A DNA stretch of 64,000 nt from Chitinophaga pinensis (lineage in GTDB: Bacteria; Bacteroidota; Bacteroidia; B-17B0; Aurantibacillaceae). The stretch lies in assembly GCA_945860225.1 (NCBI GenBank), contig CAMAPT010000005.1, positions 62,001 through 126,000 of the forward strand, read 5' to 3'. The position numbers and the translations under genes are program-made. This document shows positions 16,547-26,086 of the stretch, piece after piece. The notes under the pieces are model-generated. The model worked only from the letters and a program-made list of their open reading frames with translations, had not been told where the DNA came from and did no database searches. Positions within the stretch are counted from its first letter, which is position 1; each line of letters begins with the position of its first letter.

Positions 16547-17566
16547 TTATGATTTTAAATCATTTTCATACGCTTTACAAACAAAACTCATGGTATCTTT
16601 TAAAGGAATAAAGTGATAATCAAGTGTTCGTTTAATAAGACTAGAATCGTAGGTGTTTTTAGATAGAGCCCCCGAAATTATTGATTTGCTGAGTTGAGGT
16701 TCTTTACCTGTAAGCATAGCATATAATTTATCTATCCATTTCCCTATTTCTAAAAGTGTTTTACCGGCTTTTATGTAGGGTTCTTTTTTAGAAAATACTT
16801 GATGAGCTAAAGTTAAAATAACCTTGTAAGGATAATTACCTTCAGTAATAACAAATCGTTTGTTAAGGTGTTTTTTTTCTATTAGTTCTATCATGCAGTT
16901 TGCAACATCTCTTGCATCTACGGTGGCACTTAATCCATCGGTGAAAAATGCTGAACCATCATAACATCTTTTTATGAGTTTACCAGAGCTTTGTTCCCAA
17001 AATCCTGGACCTAAGATGATTCCCGGATTAACGATCACTGCTTTTAATCCTTCTTCAATACCTCTCCAAACTTCACGTTCTCCATTATATTTACTAATGG
17101 CGTAGTCGCTGGCTGTTGGTGATGATTTCCAATAAACCGATTCATTGATTTGATTCGAAATATCAGGATTTTGAAGAGTAGCGATAGAACTAACATGACA
17201 AAAATAGTTGATGTTTTTTTCCAAACAGGCATTCACTAAGTTGGCCGTTCCAATACTATTTATTTGGTGTAATTGTTTTTGATCTTTGCTATTAAATGAC
17301 ACCATTCCGGCACAGTGATATACAACATCAATTCCTTCTAAGGCATCTATTAAAGAGTAAATATCATTCAGATCTGCTTCAATCCATTTTATTTGATTAA
17401 ATAAGTAATCAGCATCAGAAGAATAGTATGAAAATAATTTTTTTGTTTTTTCAGTATCGCTACCAGCACGCTTAATAGCTACAACCGGTTTATTTAACTG
17501 TAATAAATGGAATGCGACATGCGCCCCTACTAATCCTGTTGCTCCTGTTATTAAGTTAATGCTCAT
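16547..17566 (-). CDS. NAD(P)-dependent epimerase/reductase (extended SDR)
   Basis: Starting at the ATG 17566 (MSINLITGATGLVG), the product is 339 residues. An in-frame start further up would overlap the preceding gene and add 47 unlikely residues. The Rossmann loop GATGLVG is at 8-14 and the catalytic Tyr155-x3-Lys159 sits in SDYAISKYNGE, with VSS at 125-127 before it. Overall it resembles the dihydroflavonol-4-reductase/NAD-epimerase branch of atypical extended SDRs. Such Bacteroidota proteins are often of unknown substrate. The ATG lies two bases after the stop of the PAP2-like membrane gene, so they are co-translated and perhaps act on a shared lipid or isoprenoid. Confidence 0.82.
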   Translation of the reverse strand: MSINLITGATGLVGAHVAFHLLQLNKPVVAIKRAGSDTEKTKKLFSYYSSDADYLFNQIKWIEADLNDIYSLIDALEGIDVVYHCAGMVSFNSKDQKQLHQINSIGTANLVNACLEKNINYFCHVSSIATLQNPDISNQINESVYWKSSPTASDYAISKYNGEREVWRGIEEGLKAVIVNPGIILGPGFWEQSSGKLIKRCYDGSAFFTDGLSATVDARDVANCMIELIEKKHLNKRFVITEGNYPYKVILTLAHQVFSKKEPYIKAGKTLLEIGKWIDKLYAMLTGKEPQLSKSIISGALSKNTYDSSLIKRTLDYHFIPLKDTMSFVCKAYENDLKS

Positions 17567-17568
17567 AT

Positions 17569-18201
17569 CTATAAAAAGATGAAAGTTTGAGCCATGAAAA
17601 ATAAGCAAAATTGCAAAACGAATCCAAAAAGAAATCCGACATAAACTTGGCTTGGTGTATGTGATCTCAGGAACAGACGAGCAAAACCGATAAATCCTGC
17701 AATGCATATTGCAATTGAAATTTCAGTTAACATAGGTATTTGTAAAAAATGACTGATAGCAACTAGAATTCCAATAACACCCCCAATTCCCATCATGTGC
17801 GCACTAATTTGCCACCATAAATTAATCACAGAGGTAAGTAAAATACAAACGGCCCCACCAAATATTAATAATTTTAAAGCAGGCCATACATTAAAGTCAT
17901 ATATCATATAAAACAATCCAAAATAACACATGGAAGTCATGATATAAGGGAATGTTCGTTCCGTGCGTTTTTCGATTTTTAGTGAAGAAACAAAATTTAA
18001 TTTATGTAACATCAGAAGGTTTAGCGCAGGAAGCAAAAGTGTAAAAGAAAAAATGGTTAAGGTTAATATAAGTTTTAGCCTAAGTGGTGTAAATAAAAAA
18101 TAAATAGAATCTGTTAATCCAAAAAATAAAATAAGGCATCCATAGGTAGCCATTAACAAGGGGTGAAATGCATAAGATAGGAAAACAGCTAATTTCTTCA
18201 T
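17569..18201 (-). CDS. PAP2-superfamily-like membrane protein
   Basis: The product is 210 residues from ATG 18201; a TTG four codons earlier is less likely. It has about six hydrophobic segments. The C-terminal half has the outline of lipid phosphatases of the PAP2 family: SAHMMGIGG near 135-145, then FARLFLRSHTPSQVYVGFLFG. The His of SAH and the His of RSHTPSQV stand where the catalytic histidines are expected. The first, arginine-rich PAP2 motif is only weakly recognisable (KIEKRTERTFPY), so activity is uncertain. It would act in the inner membrane on isoprenoid or phospholipid phosphates. It is co-translated with the epimerase gene. Confidence 0.65.
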   Translation of the reverse strand: MKKLAVFLSYAFHPLLMATYGCLILFFGLTDSIYFLFTPLRLKLILTLTIFSFTLLLPALNLLMLHKLNFVSSLKIEKRTERTFPYIMTSMCYFGLFYMIYDFNVWPALKLLIFGGAVCILLTSVINLWWQISAHMMGIGGVIGILVAISHFLQIPMLTEISIAICIAGFIGFARLFLRSHTPSQVYVGFLFGFVLQFCLFFMAQTFIFL

Positions 18202-18435
18202 TGCGAGTTGCAAAGTACATTAAATATCAGAAAAATCCCATAATAGTTACATGATAATTTTAGAGCTTTTGCCTTTTTTGTAAATCAGTAAAATAATTGC
18301 ACTTTTACTATTCAGTTAGATAGTTTATGAAAAATAGTTATGTCGCTAAAGTGCAAATACGAATGCAATGTGCTGAATAAGTTGAAGCGAAGGTAATATG
18401 GTATATCTTATAATAATTGAAAAATATAATCTCAA

Positions 18436-21132
18436 ATGAAGTATAAGTACGTTTGTTTTATTGTTTTATTCGCTGTTTTTTTAACAGCATGCTCGATTTT
18501 TAAGAAACAATCTCAAAGTCCTTCTGCGTATCAAGCGCCGGCAGAACCTTCAATCAATTTAGACACTATTAGTATATTTTCAGATGCGCCTGTTAAAAAA
18601 ACAGTTTATCAGGCTACCCACACAATAACAAATGACATCCTTCATACTAAATTATGGGTGAGTTTTGATTGGCAAAATGCTCAATTAATTGGTAAAGCAG
18701 AAATACAAGTGAAACCTTATTTCTATCCAACAAATAAGCTGTATTTAAATGCGCGTGGCATGGAAATTAAATCTGTTCATCTTTTAGAAAAACAAGTTAA
18801 GGATTTGCCAATTCAAAAAGGGACAAAATCAGTGGTTTATGAAACGACAACTATAGAAAAACCAGTAAAGTATAATTATGAAAATGATTCGATAAATATT
18901 ACGTTAGACAAAATATATACTTCAAAAGAGGCTTATACGGTTGTTGTTGAATACATAGCAAAACCTAATGATTTAAAACCTGGAGGAAGTGCGGCGATAA
19001 CGGAAGACAAAGGGTTGTATTTTATTAATCCAACTGGTAAAGAGTCGGGCAAAATGCCTCAAGTTTGGACACAAGGAGAAACACAAGCAAATTCTGCTTG
19101 GTTCCCAACTATTGATAACCCTACCGAAAAAATGACTAATGAAATTTATATGACTGTTGATGATAAATACACGACGTTATCAAACGGATTACTAGTAAAT
19201 TTTCAAAAAAATGCAGATGGTACACGAACAGACCATTGGGTGATGGATTTGCCACACGCGCCTTATTTAGTGATGATGGCAGTTGGTGAGTTTAAAAAAG
19301 TGATGGATGAATCATGGAATGGGAAGGAAATTTCCTATTACGTTGAAAAAGAATATGAACCGCATGCAAAAGCCATTTTTGGAAAGACAAAAAAAATGAT
19401 TGAGTTGTATTCTAATCTATTGGGAGTGCCTTATCCGTGGCAAAAATACTCGCAAATTGTGGTGAGAGATTTTGTAAGTGGGGCTATGGAAAATACATCG
19501 GCCACCTTGCATGGCGATTTTATGTGTTATCAAACCACACGCGAAACAATTGACGGTGTGAAAGGAGAAAGCGTTATAGCTCATGAGTTATTTCATCAGT
19601 GGTTTGGCGATTTAGCCAGTTGCGAAAGTTGGAGTCATTTAACGCTCAATGAATCTTTTGCTACATACGGAGAATATTTGTGGGAAGAATTTGAGTACGG
19701 AAGAGATGCGGCTGATGACCATCATGCACAATCGCGATTTGGCTATTATGTTCAATCTCAAGAAAAATTGGTTGATTTGGTGAGATTTGATTATGAAAAC
19801 AGGGAGGATATGTTTGATGCAGTTAGTTATAACAAGGGTGGGCAAATTCTTCACATGCTTAGGAAATATGTAGGTGATGATGCTTTTTTTGCTTCACTGA
19901 AAAGTTATTTGAAAAAAAATAAATTTAAAACGGCAGAAGCCCATGATTTACGCCTTGCTTTCGAAGAAACAACTGGAGAGGATTTAAATTGGTTTTTTAA
20001 TCAGTGGTATTTTTCCAAGGGACATCCGGAGCTAGAGGTTATTAAATCGTATGATGTAGGAAAAAAGAAATTGAAATTGGAAATTAATCAAAAACAAAAC
20101 ACAGCTATTGTTCCACTTTATAAATTACCAATAGATGTAGATATTTACTCTGAAGGAAAAAAAGAACGTCGTCGTATTTGGTTAAGTGAAACGAAGAATA
20201 CATTCATGTTTGATGTGCTTGGAGAACCTGATTTAGTAAATGTAGATGCCGAACGACAATTATTGGCCAAAATAAGTTATGTAAAAACTGCAAATGAATA
20301 TATTTTTCAATATAAAAATGCCGCTTTGTGGGGAGATAGAGCAGAAGCCATAAACTATTTTAAACAGCATCTTTCTGATACTACTATTTTTGAAATAGTT
20401 AAATTAATAGCCAAACAAGATAGCTGGCAAAAATTTAGGATAGATGCTATCAACGCCTTAGGTAAAATAGCTAAAGAAAAAAAATCAGAATTGATGCCAC
20501 TATTATTATCGATTGCGAAGCAGGATAGTAATACAAAAGTGAGAGCCGCCGCTATAAAAGTTTTAGCTGAAAATTACGAAAATCTGGAATTAAACGTTTT
20601 GTATGAAAATGCGCTTAATGAGCAGTCTTACGCCATTGTTTCTGAAGGTTTTAATGCGATTGTTAAGCTAAATCCTAAGTTAGCTATGCAAAAGGCTCTT
20701 TTTCTAGAAAATGAACCTTCAAAGGAAATCGTTTATTCAGTTGGGAGTTTATATGCTAAACATGGTAACGATTCTAATATTTATTATTTTAAGAAAGTTA
20801 AAAAACATTTTAACGGCTATGAGCTAATGACTTATGTAAGTTTATATGGTCAGTTTTTGAAACGCTGTACAATGCCACTAACTATGATAGAAGGCGCTAC
20901 CGATATTGCGAATATTGGAAACACAGATAATAAATATGTAAATTATACTTCAAAAAAAGTTTTGAAAGAGGATTTGCTTAATACATGGGAACAGAAAGAA
21001 AACGAACTCAAAGAAAAAATTGAAAACGCAAAAAAAAATAATATTGACACCTCTTTTATGTTAAAAGAATTAGAAGTCGTTTCTGATACAAAAAAACAAA
21101 TGTTGGATTTATATAACTCAATTAAAAAATAA
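18436..21132 (+). CDS. M1-family zinc aminopeptidase lipoprotein with HEAT-like C-terminus
   Basis: The product is 898 residues. The N-terminus ends in the lipobox LTAC (Cys19), so it is likely anchored at the periplasmic face of a membrane. M1 marks are GAMENTSAT (substrate-binding GAMEN) and the zinc site HELFH at 383-387 with the third ligand Glu in NESFATYGEYLWEE, the expected HExxH-x18-E spacing. From about 620 the chain becomes helical repeats (KFRIDAINALGKIAKEK, KVRAAAIKVLAENYE) of HEAT type, as in the C-terminal domain of M1 enzymes. It trims N-terminal residues from peptides. A second exported peptidase follows six bases on, suggesting a peptide-degrading pair. Confidence 0.93.
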   Translation: MKYKYVCFIVLFAVFLTACSIFKKQSQSPSAYQAPAEPSINLDTISIFSDAPVKKTVYQATHTITNDILHTKLWVSFDWQNAQLIGKAEIQVKPYFYPTNKLYLNARGMEIKSVHLLEKQVKDLPIQKGTKSVVYETTTIEKPVKYNYENDSINITLDKIYTSKEAYTVVVEYIAKPNDLKPGGSAAITEDKGLYFINPTGKESGKMPQVWTQGETQANSAWFPTIDNPTEKMTNEIYMTVDDKYTTLSNGLLVNFQKNADGTRTDHWVMDLPHAPYLVMMAVGEFKKVMDESWNGKEISYYVEKEYEPHAKAIFGKTKKMIELYSNLLGVPYPWQKYSQIVVRDFVSGAMENTSATLHGDFMCYQTTRETIDGVKGESVIAHELFHQWFGDLASCESWSHLTLNESFATYGEYLWEEFEYGRDAADDHHAQSRFGYYVQSQEKLVDLVRFDYENREDMFDAVSYNKGGQILHMLRKYVGDDAFFASLKSYLKKNKFKTAEAHDLRLAFEETTGEDLNWFFNQWYFSKGHPELEVIKSYDVGKKKLKLEINQKQNTAIVPLYKLPIDVDIYSEGKKERRRIWLSETKNTFMFDVLGEPDLVNVDAERQLLAKISYVKTANEYIFQYKNAALWGDRAEAINYFKQHLSDTTIFEIVKLIAKQDSWQKFRIDAINALGKIAKEKKSELMPLLLSIAKQDSNTKVRAAAIKVLAENYENLELNVLYENALNEQSYAIVSEGFNAIVKLNPKLAMQKALFLENEPSKEIVYSVGSLYAKHGNDSNIYYFKKVKKHFNGYELMTYVSLYGQFLKRCTMPLTMIEGATDIANIGNTDNKYVNYTSKKVLKEDLLNTWEQKENELKEKIENAKKNNIDTSFMLKELEVVSDTKKQMLDLYNSIKK

Positions 21133-21138
21133 AAAAGA

Positions 21139-23277
21139 ATGAAAAAAATTACAGTTTTAACGGGCCTATTTATTGCCAGTTTTTCTTTTGCTCAAGAAAA
21201 GCTATTAACCATTCAAGAGGCTTTATGGAAAGGAAGAACAGTTCTTGCACCAAAACGTTTACAATCATTAGCCTTCATTAATGGAACGGATAAGTATACT
21301 TACGTTATAAATGATGAATTATTAGTTGGTGACAACAAAACCGGTAAAGCACAATCAGTGCTGTCTCTGAAAGAAATGAATAGTAATTTAAAGATAGCCA
21401 AAAAGGACACATTGCCATCTTTAACAACAGTTTATTGGAAAAACAGAAGCCAATTTTATTTTTCAAATTCAAAAGGAGAGTTGATTTATGACTTAGATAA
21501 AAAAGTGATTTTTGACACTGATCGTTCATCTCAAGAAACAACGCTAGAGTCTTATGATAAGTCAAAAACAGGCGCGTATACTTTTTGTAAAAATGATAAT
21601 TTGTTTGTTGTAAAAGATGGTAAGGAAATACAAGTCACAACGGATGGTTCAAAAGACATTGTGTATACTGGTAAAAATGTTCATCAAAATGAATTTGGGA
21701 TTAATGGAGGCATCTTTTGGAGTCCTAATGGAAATTATTTAGCATTTTACAGAATGGATCAGAGCGATGTGACCGATTATCCGATTATCGATTGGAGTTC
21801 TCGCCCTGCAAAAAATGTCAATATTAAATATCCAATGGCTGGAAATAAAAGCCATTATGTGACCCTTGGTATTTATGATTTGAAAAAAAATCAAACCATT
21901 TATGTTAAAACAGAAGGTGATAAGGAACAATATTTAACCAATGTGGCTTGGAGTCCGGATGAAAAGCATATTTATATAGCAGTATTGAGTCGTACTCAAA
22001 ATGACATGAAGTTAAATGAGTATGAGGTATCAACAGGCCAATTCGTTAGAACCCTATTTGAAGAGCACGATGATAAATATACGGAGCCATTAAATCCAAT
22101 GTTATTTGTAAAAAATAACCCATCTCAGTTTATTTGGCAAAGTCGAAGAGACGGATTTAACCATTTTTATTTATATGACATTAGTGGTAAATTAATAAAG
22201 CAACTGACTAAAGGGAGTTGGGAAGTAAAAGCAGAAAATGGATTTGATGACAAAGGAGAACGTTTGTTTTTTCATGCCAATGAGCAAAGCCCTGTTAACC
22301 AAGATTTTTATAGTGTGAATTTGAAAAATGGTGTCATGACTCGTTTAACAAGCGGAAACGGTTTTCATACATGCATATTAGACGAAAAAGGAAACTATGT
22401 GATTGATAATTATAGTAATTCAACCACGCCACGAGAATATGCTCTTATAAATACGTTGAACAAAAAAAGCACGACTATTTTTAAAGCTGATAATCCAATA
22501 AAAGACTACAAATTAGGAAGCTGGAATTTATTTAGTATTAAAAATAACGATGGAATAGATTTGCATTGCAGGATATTCAAACCTATTAATTTTGATTCTA
22601 CTAAAAAATATCCTGTATTAATTTATTTATACAATGGACCTCATTCGCAGTTAGTAACAAACACTTGGATGGCTGGTGGTGAATTATGGTATCAGTACAT
22701 GGCTCAAAAAGGGTTTATTGTATTTACTTTAGATGGAAGAGGCACTTCATATAGAGGTCGTGCTTTTGAGCAAGCAACGCATCGACAATTAGGAACTAAA
22801 GAAATGGAAGATCAATTAAAAGGCGTTGAATACTTAAAGTCATTACCTTATGTAGATGCTTCAAGAATAGGAGTTCATGGTTGGAGTTTTGGCGGATTTG
22901 TGACAACGACTTTAATGACCCGTTCGCCCGAGACCTTTAAAGTTGGAGTTGCAGGTGGTCCGGTGATAGATTGGCAGTTTTATGAAATCATGTATACAGA
23001 ACGTTATATGGATTCACCTCAGGATAATAAAGAAGGATATGAAAAAAATAATTTATTGAATTATGTAGACAAATTAAAAGGAAAATTATTAATGATACAT
23101 GGCGCACAAGACCCGGTAGTGGTTTGGCAACATAGCATCATGTATCAAAAGAAAGCAGTTGATAAGGGTATTCAATTGGATTATTATTTATATCCCGGAC
23201 ATGAGCATAATGTTCTAGGTAAAGATAGAGCTCACCTGATGGAAAAGATTACAAATTATTTTATTGAAAATTTATAG
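21139..23277 (+). CDS. Dipeptidyl-peptidase IV-like serine peptidase (S9B)
   Basis: The product is 712 residues with a Sec signal peptide (ITVLTGLFIASFSFAQ). A beta-propeller of DPP IV type fills roughly residues 40-470 (GGIFWSPNGNYLAFYRMDQSDV, NVAWSPDEKHIYIAVL, FIWQSRRDGFNHFYLYD). The C-terminal alpha/beta hydrolase has Ser583 in GWSFGGF, Asp658 in GAQDPVV and His690 in GHEHNV as the catalytic triad. Such enzymes release dipeptides with Pro or Ala at position two in the periplasm. It begins six bases after the M1 peptidase gene and is probably in the same operon. A related S9 subfamily specificity cannot be excluded. Confidence 0.92.
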   Translation: MKKITVLTGLFIASFSFAQEKLLTIQEALWKGRTVLAPKRLQSLAFINGTDKYTYVINDELLVGDNKTGKAQSVLSLKEMNSNLKIAKKDTLPSLTTVYWKNRSQFYFSNSKGELIYDLDKKVIFDTDRSSQETTLESYDKSKTGAYTFCKNDNLFVVKDGKEIQVTTDGSKDIVYTGKNVHQNEFGINGGIFWSPNGNYLAFYRMDQSDVTDYPIIDWSSRPAKNVNIKYPMAGNKSHYVTLGIYDLKKNQTIYVKTEGDKEQYLTNVAWSPDEKHIYIAVLSRTQNDMKLNEYEVSTGQFVRTLFEEHDDKYTEPLNPMLFVKNNPSQFIWQSRRDGFNHFYLYDISGKLIKQLTKGSWEVKAENGFDDKGERLFFHANEQSPVNQDFYSVNLKNGVMTRLTSGNGFHTCILDEKGNYVIDNYSNSTTPREYALINTLNKKSTTIFKADNPIKDYKLGSWNLFSIKNNDGIDLHCRIFKPINFDSTKKYPVLIYLYNGPHSQLVTNTWMAGGELWYQYMAQKGFIVFTLDGRGTSYRGRAFEQATHRQLGTKEMEDQLKGVEYLKSLPYVDASRIGVHGWSFGGFVTTTLMTRSPETFKVGVAGGPVIDWQFYEIMYTERYMDSPQDNKEGYEKNNLLNYVDKLKGKLLMIHGAQDPVVVWQHSIMYQKKAVDKGIQLDYYLYPGHEHNVLGKDRAHLMEKITNYFIENL

Positions 23278-23364
23278 TTAAACGATTTGAGTTATTGGCA
23301 TTAGTCGAAAAATATTTAGGCAGACAAAAACATTTACTAATCAATCGATTTTGAAAATAAAATT

Positions 23365-24327
23365 GTGAAAATATACCTGATTTCAATTATCATTTCGTTA
23401 AGTTTTTCATTATTCTCGCAGATTGACAAGGACTTCGTTTTATATCATCAAACGTGTCGAAAGGCCGAAATTTTTTTTATTGATTCAAATTATACAAAGT
23501 GTTTTGTTACCTATGACAGCTTGTTCAAGGCATATGATTTTTTATTTCCAAGAGATTGTTTTACGGCTGGCCAGCTTGCGTTCAAAATTGGTAAAGATTC
23601 CCTTGCTGTTGAATTCCTGAAAAAGGGTGTACCTTTTGGTTTAAACGCAGACCTTATCTTTAAGACAAATCCTTCACTTTTAATAAGTAATGTCCAAAAG
23701 ACTAAATATTGGAAAAGTTACTTGGTAGACTTTTCCTATCTTCGACAACAATACATCAATCGAGTAGACTGGAAACTTAAAAAACAACTTTATCAAATGG
23801 TAGCCCTCGACCAAAAGTTGCGAATAAAAAATAATAAATGGTTCAACAGAATTTTTCGAAAAGGCCTTGAAAAGAAGTTTGATATTGTAAACAAAAGGCA
23901 TGTTAATTTTTTAGACTCTGTTTTCAAAACAAAAGGCTATCCAGGCATTTGGCTGACAGGCGTCGGTGACTCCACTGACATCGCATTTAATAACAACGTT
24001 AACTTATCCGAAATCTTTTCTGTTATTCTTTATCATCACGACGGTACTTACCTTAAATATGGTGACTTTCTGAAAAAGGAAATTGGGAATGGCCATATTC
24101 ATCCAAGAACCTACGCAATGGTTCGCGACTTTCAAGACCGCTTTTTAGTCAAGCATGAGAAAGATCAAAAAATGTATTACAATATTTGGTGGGAGGCTAA
24201 AAATTATAGTGAACATGAATTTGAGCAACATTGCCAAGTAATTGGTTGTCCGACAAAACAACATCTACGACAATTAAATAAAGTAGTTGGTAATGAAGTA
24301 GACATTTTTTGGACTCCTTTTCGTTGA
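23365..24327 (+). CDS. Secreted protein of unknown function (possibly DUF6624-like)
   Basis: The product is 320 residues from a GTG start; the hydrophobic signal MKIYLISIIISLSFSLFSQ follows at once, which supports the start. The middle contains MVALDQKLRIKNNKW and later HPRTYAMVRDFQDRF, resembling what I recall of DUF6624 proteins (conserved DQ-x-R), but this is tentative. The C-terminal 40 residues hold two cysteines (EQHCQVIGC). Nothing shows an enzyme activity. It lies between the DPP IV gene and the duplicated pepT leader and may belong to the accessory stretch. Confidence 0.6.
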   Translation: MKIYLISIIISLSFSLFSQIDKDFVLYHQTCRKAEIFFIDSNYTKCFVTYDSLFKAYDFLFPRDCFTAGQLAFKIGKDSLAVEFLKKGVPFGLNADLIFKTNPSLLISNVQKTKYWKSYLVDFSYLRQQYINRVDWKLKKQLYQMVALDQKLRIKNNKWFNRIFRKGLEKKFDIVNKRHVNFLDSVFKTKGYPGIWLTGVGDSTDIAFNNNVNLSEIFSVILYHHDGTYLKYGDFLKKEIGNGHIHPRTYAMVRDFQDRFLVKHEKDQKMYYNIWWEAKNYSEHEFEQHCQVIGCPTKQHLRQLNKVVGNEVDIFWTPFR

Positions 24328-24394
24328 CAATCGACAAGGAAATGCAAGAAAAATCTATGAGTAGCTTGCAACAATTAGCAGAGCCCTCGTTACA

Positions 24395-24428
24395 TTTTTT
24401 GCGCAGTAGAGGTTAAATGTTATATTTG
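24395..24428 (+). promoter_or_regulatory. Strong candidate promoter, probably the ancestral pepT promoter
   Basis: TTTTTTG (24395-24401) and TATATTTG (24421-24428) are separated by 19 bases, a full match to the Bacteroidota -33/-7 arrangement. Transcription would start near 24434 and run into the first repeat copy. A perfect inverted repeat CTTTAAT-ACG-ATTAAAG (24455-24471) lies just downstream and could be an operator or hairpin. Intact pepT now lies more than 1.8 kb further on. Confidence 0.65.
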
Positions 24429-24477
24429 GATTTAACAAAAAAACGGACGCTAGGCTTTAATACGATTAAAGATATGG

Positions 24478-24595
24478 CAACTTAATATTGAATATCAAAC
24501 TTTTAAAATATTAAACTTTCTAAATTTTTAGTTTAAAATGGATTTTACAAATTACACACATACCGTTACGGAACGATTCATTCGGTATGCTAAAA
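24478..24595 (+). repeat. Left copy of a 118 bp direct repeat (pepT 5' region)
   Basis: The segment matches 26215-26332 with five mismatches in 118 bases by my reading (24486, 24517, 24518, 24585, 24591). It covers about 60 bases upstream of pepT plus its first 19 codons. The two coding mismatches, CGG/CGC and GCT/GCC, are both synonymous. The copies flank a block of restriction-modification gene fragments. Confidence 0.95.
24538..24595 (+). pseudogene. pepT': Truncated 5' copy of pepT
   Basis: The first 19 codons of peptidase T ([19 protein letters not shown]) are present, and then the sequence switches to foreign DNA. In this frame a short chimera of 45 residues would end at TGA 24673-24675. 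No peptidase motif is included, so it cannot be functional. The complete gene lies 1.7 kb downstream. Confidence 0.92.
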
Positions 24596-25222
24596 AGCAT
24601 TTTAGAAGAATGGTACAACGAAAAAGTAATAGTGCTAAATTTGGAGTCACAATTCAAGAAGCTACTTTACTTTGAAGAACCAAAGAAAATTGTTGACCAT
24701 ATTGCCCGTGGCATTAATCCTCAAAACAATACCACAGAGCATATTTGGCCTGTGTTTAACTATTACAACAAATTTAGCAGCACCAAATATGTAAATGGTA
24801 ATACAATAAAAGATGTTTACCCAACCGAAAAAAGCCACGTAAATTATGTGGTAATGGATAGCGACTGGGAAGGGATTTGTGCTAAAACATTAGAAGAAAT
24901 TGAAACGGTAGAATGTTATGTAAAAAATCAGTTTCTTGGTTTTGCCATTCCTTATACTAAAGACGGTAAAGACCGACAATATTTTACCGACTTCATTGCT
25001 CGGGTAAAAAGCAAAGAAGGAACAATTAAGAATTTGATGATTGAAATAAGTGGAATGAGCAAAGACAAAGCAGAAAAAATATGGTTCGTAGAAAATCGTT
25101 GGATTCCTGCCGTAAATGCGTTGAAGGATAAATACGATTATCCCGAATGGCATTTTATTGAAGTGGTAAACGACATCCGAAACATCAAGAATCAATTAAT
25201 TGAAAAAATTCAGAGTTTATAA
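24587..25222 (+). pseudogene. 3' fragment of a type III-like restriction endonuclease (Res)
   Basis: The frame gives 211 residues, but the first ATG straddles the repeat junction, so it is not a native start. The sequence from [14 protein letters not shown] onward, with [28 protein letters not shown] and NLMIEISG, is what I recall as the C-terminal nuclease region of Res proteins of the BPTD_3080 type; D-x(n)-E in TDFIARV and LMIEISG fits a PD-(D/E)xK core. Family members are near 1000 residues with an N-terminal DEAD-like helicase, which is absent here. It is therefore a fragment, perhaps still expressed from the promoter at 24395. Its stop overlaps the next start by one base (TAATG). Confidence 0.75.
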
Positions 25223-26037
25223 TGGCAAAGAGTTCTAAAATAGAAGTAAAAGGAACCGTAATAACCATACTAAAAGATGGCGAACAAGATTTTATCTCTC
25301 TAACCGATATGCTGAAAGCCAAAGACGGTGATTTTTTCATCTCAGATTGGCTGAGAAATAGAAATACCGTTGAGTTTTTAGGTATTTGGGAGTCAGTTTA
25401 CAACCCAAATTTTAATTATGGCGAATTCGCCACAATTAAAAGTCAGGCAGGTTTAAACAGTTACAAAATCAGTGTGAAGGAATGGGTAGAAAAAACAAAC
25501 GCTATTGGACTACGAGCAACTGCCGGAAGATATGGCGGTACTTATGCACATGCTGATATTGCTTTTGAATTTGGTATGTGGATTAGTGCAGAGTTTAAAG
25601 TGTATCTCATCAAAGAATTTCAACGACTCAAAGCCGATGAAAATGACCGCCTGAAGTTAGAATGGAACCTGCAACGAACTTTGGCAAAAGTAAATTACTA
25701 CATACATACCGATGCTATCAAAGAAAATTTGATACCAAAGGAATTAAGCAAAAGCCAAACATCTTTTGTGTATGCAAATGAAGCTGATTTATTGAATGTT
25801 GCTTTATTTGGTATTACTGCCAAACAATGGCGTGATGCCAATCCAAAAGCTGATGGAAATATTAGAGATATGGCAACATTAGAACAATTGGTGGTGTTGA
25901 GCAATCTTGAAAGCATTAATGCAGTGCTTATTCATCAAGACATACAGCAAACAGAAAGACTCATGCAATTGAACAAAATTGCGATTACCCAAATGAAATC
26001 GTTGATAGGAAATAAAAATATTCAAAAATTAAAATAG
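25222..26037 (+). CDS. KilA-N domain protein
   Basis: The product is 271 residues and looks complete. The N-terminal half is a KilA-N domain, a phage- and plasmid-derived DNA-binding module: ISLTDMLKAKDGDFFISDWLRNRNTVEFLGIWE, then RYGGTYAHADIAFEFGMWISAEFKVYLIKEF. The C-terminal part is helical. KilA-N genes of this kind are often found within restriction-modification loci of Bacteroidota, where their role is unclear. Here it sits between a Res fragment and a methyltransferase fragment in the same orientation, overlapping the first by one base. It could bind DNA near the locus or be a passenger. Confidence 0.88.
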   Translation: MAKSSKIEVKGTVITILKDGEQDFISLTDMLKAKDGDFFISDWLRNRNTVEFLGIWESVYNPNFNYGEFATIKSQAGLNSYKISVKEWVEKTNAIGLRATAGRYGGTYAHADIAFEFGMWISAEFKVYLIKEFQRLKADENDRLKLEWNLQRTLAKVNYYIHTDAIKENLIPKELSKSQTSFVYANEADLLNVALFGITAKQWRDANPKADGNIRDMATLEQLVVLSNLESINAVLIHQDIQQTERLMQLNKIAITQMKSLIGNKNIQKLK

Positions 26038-26086
26038 AAAACCATTTTCTTGATGTCAGGCAAATGGTAGAAAAAATATACAGACA

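Noticed and set aside
16547-17707. Longer version of the epimerase starting at 17707
   Set aside because: It would overlap the upstream membrane gene by 139 bases, and the Rossmann motif begins right after the ATG at 17566.
18297-18356. 9 bp inverted repeat (TTGCACTTT / AAAGTGCAA) upstream of the M1 peptidase gene
   Set aside because: The arms are 42 bases apart with no T run or promoter context; chance is likely in AT-rich DNA.
18327-18380. 17-codon frame upstream of the M1 peptidase gene
   Set aside because: No biased composition, no coupling to the next gene and no stem near it.
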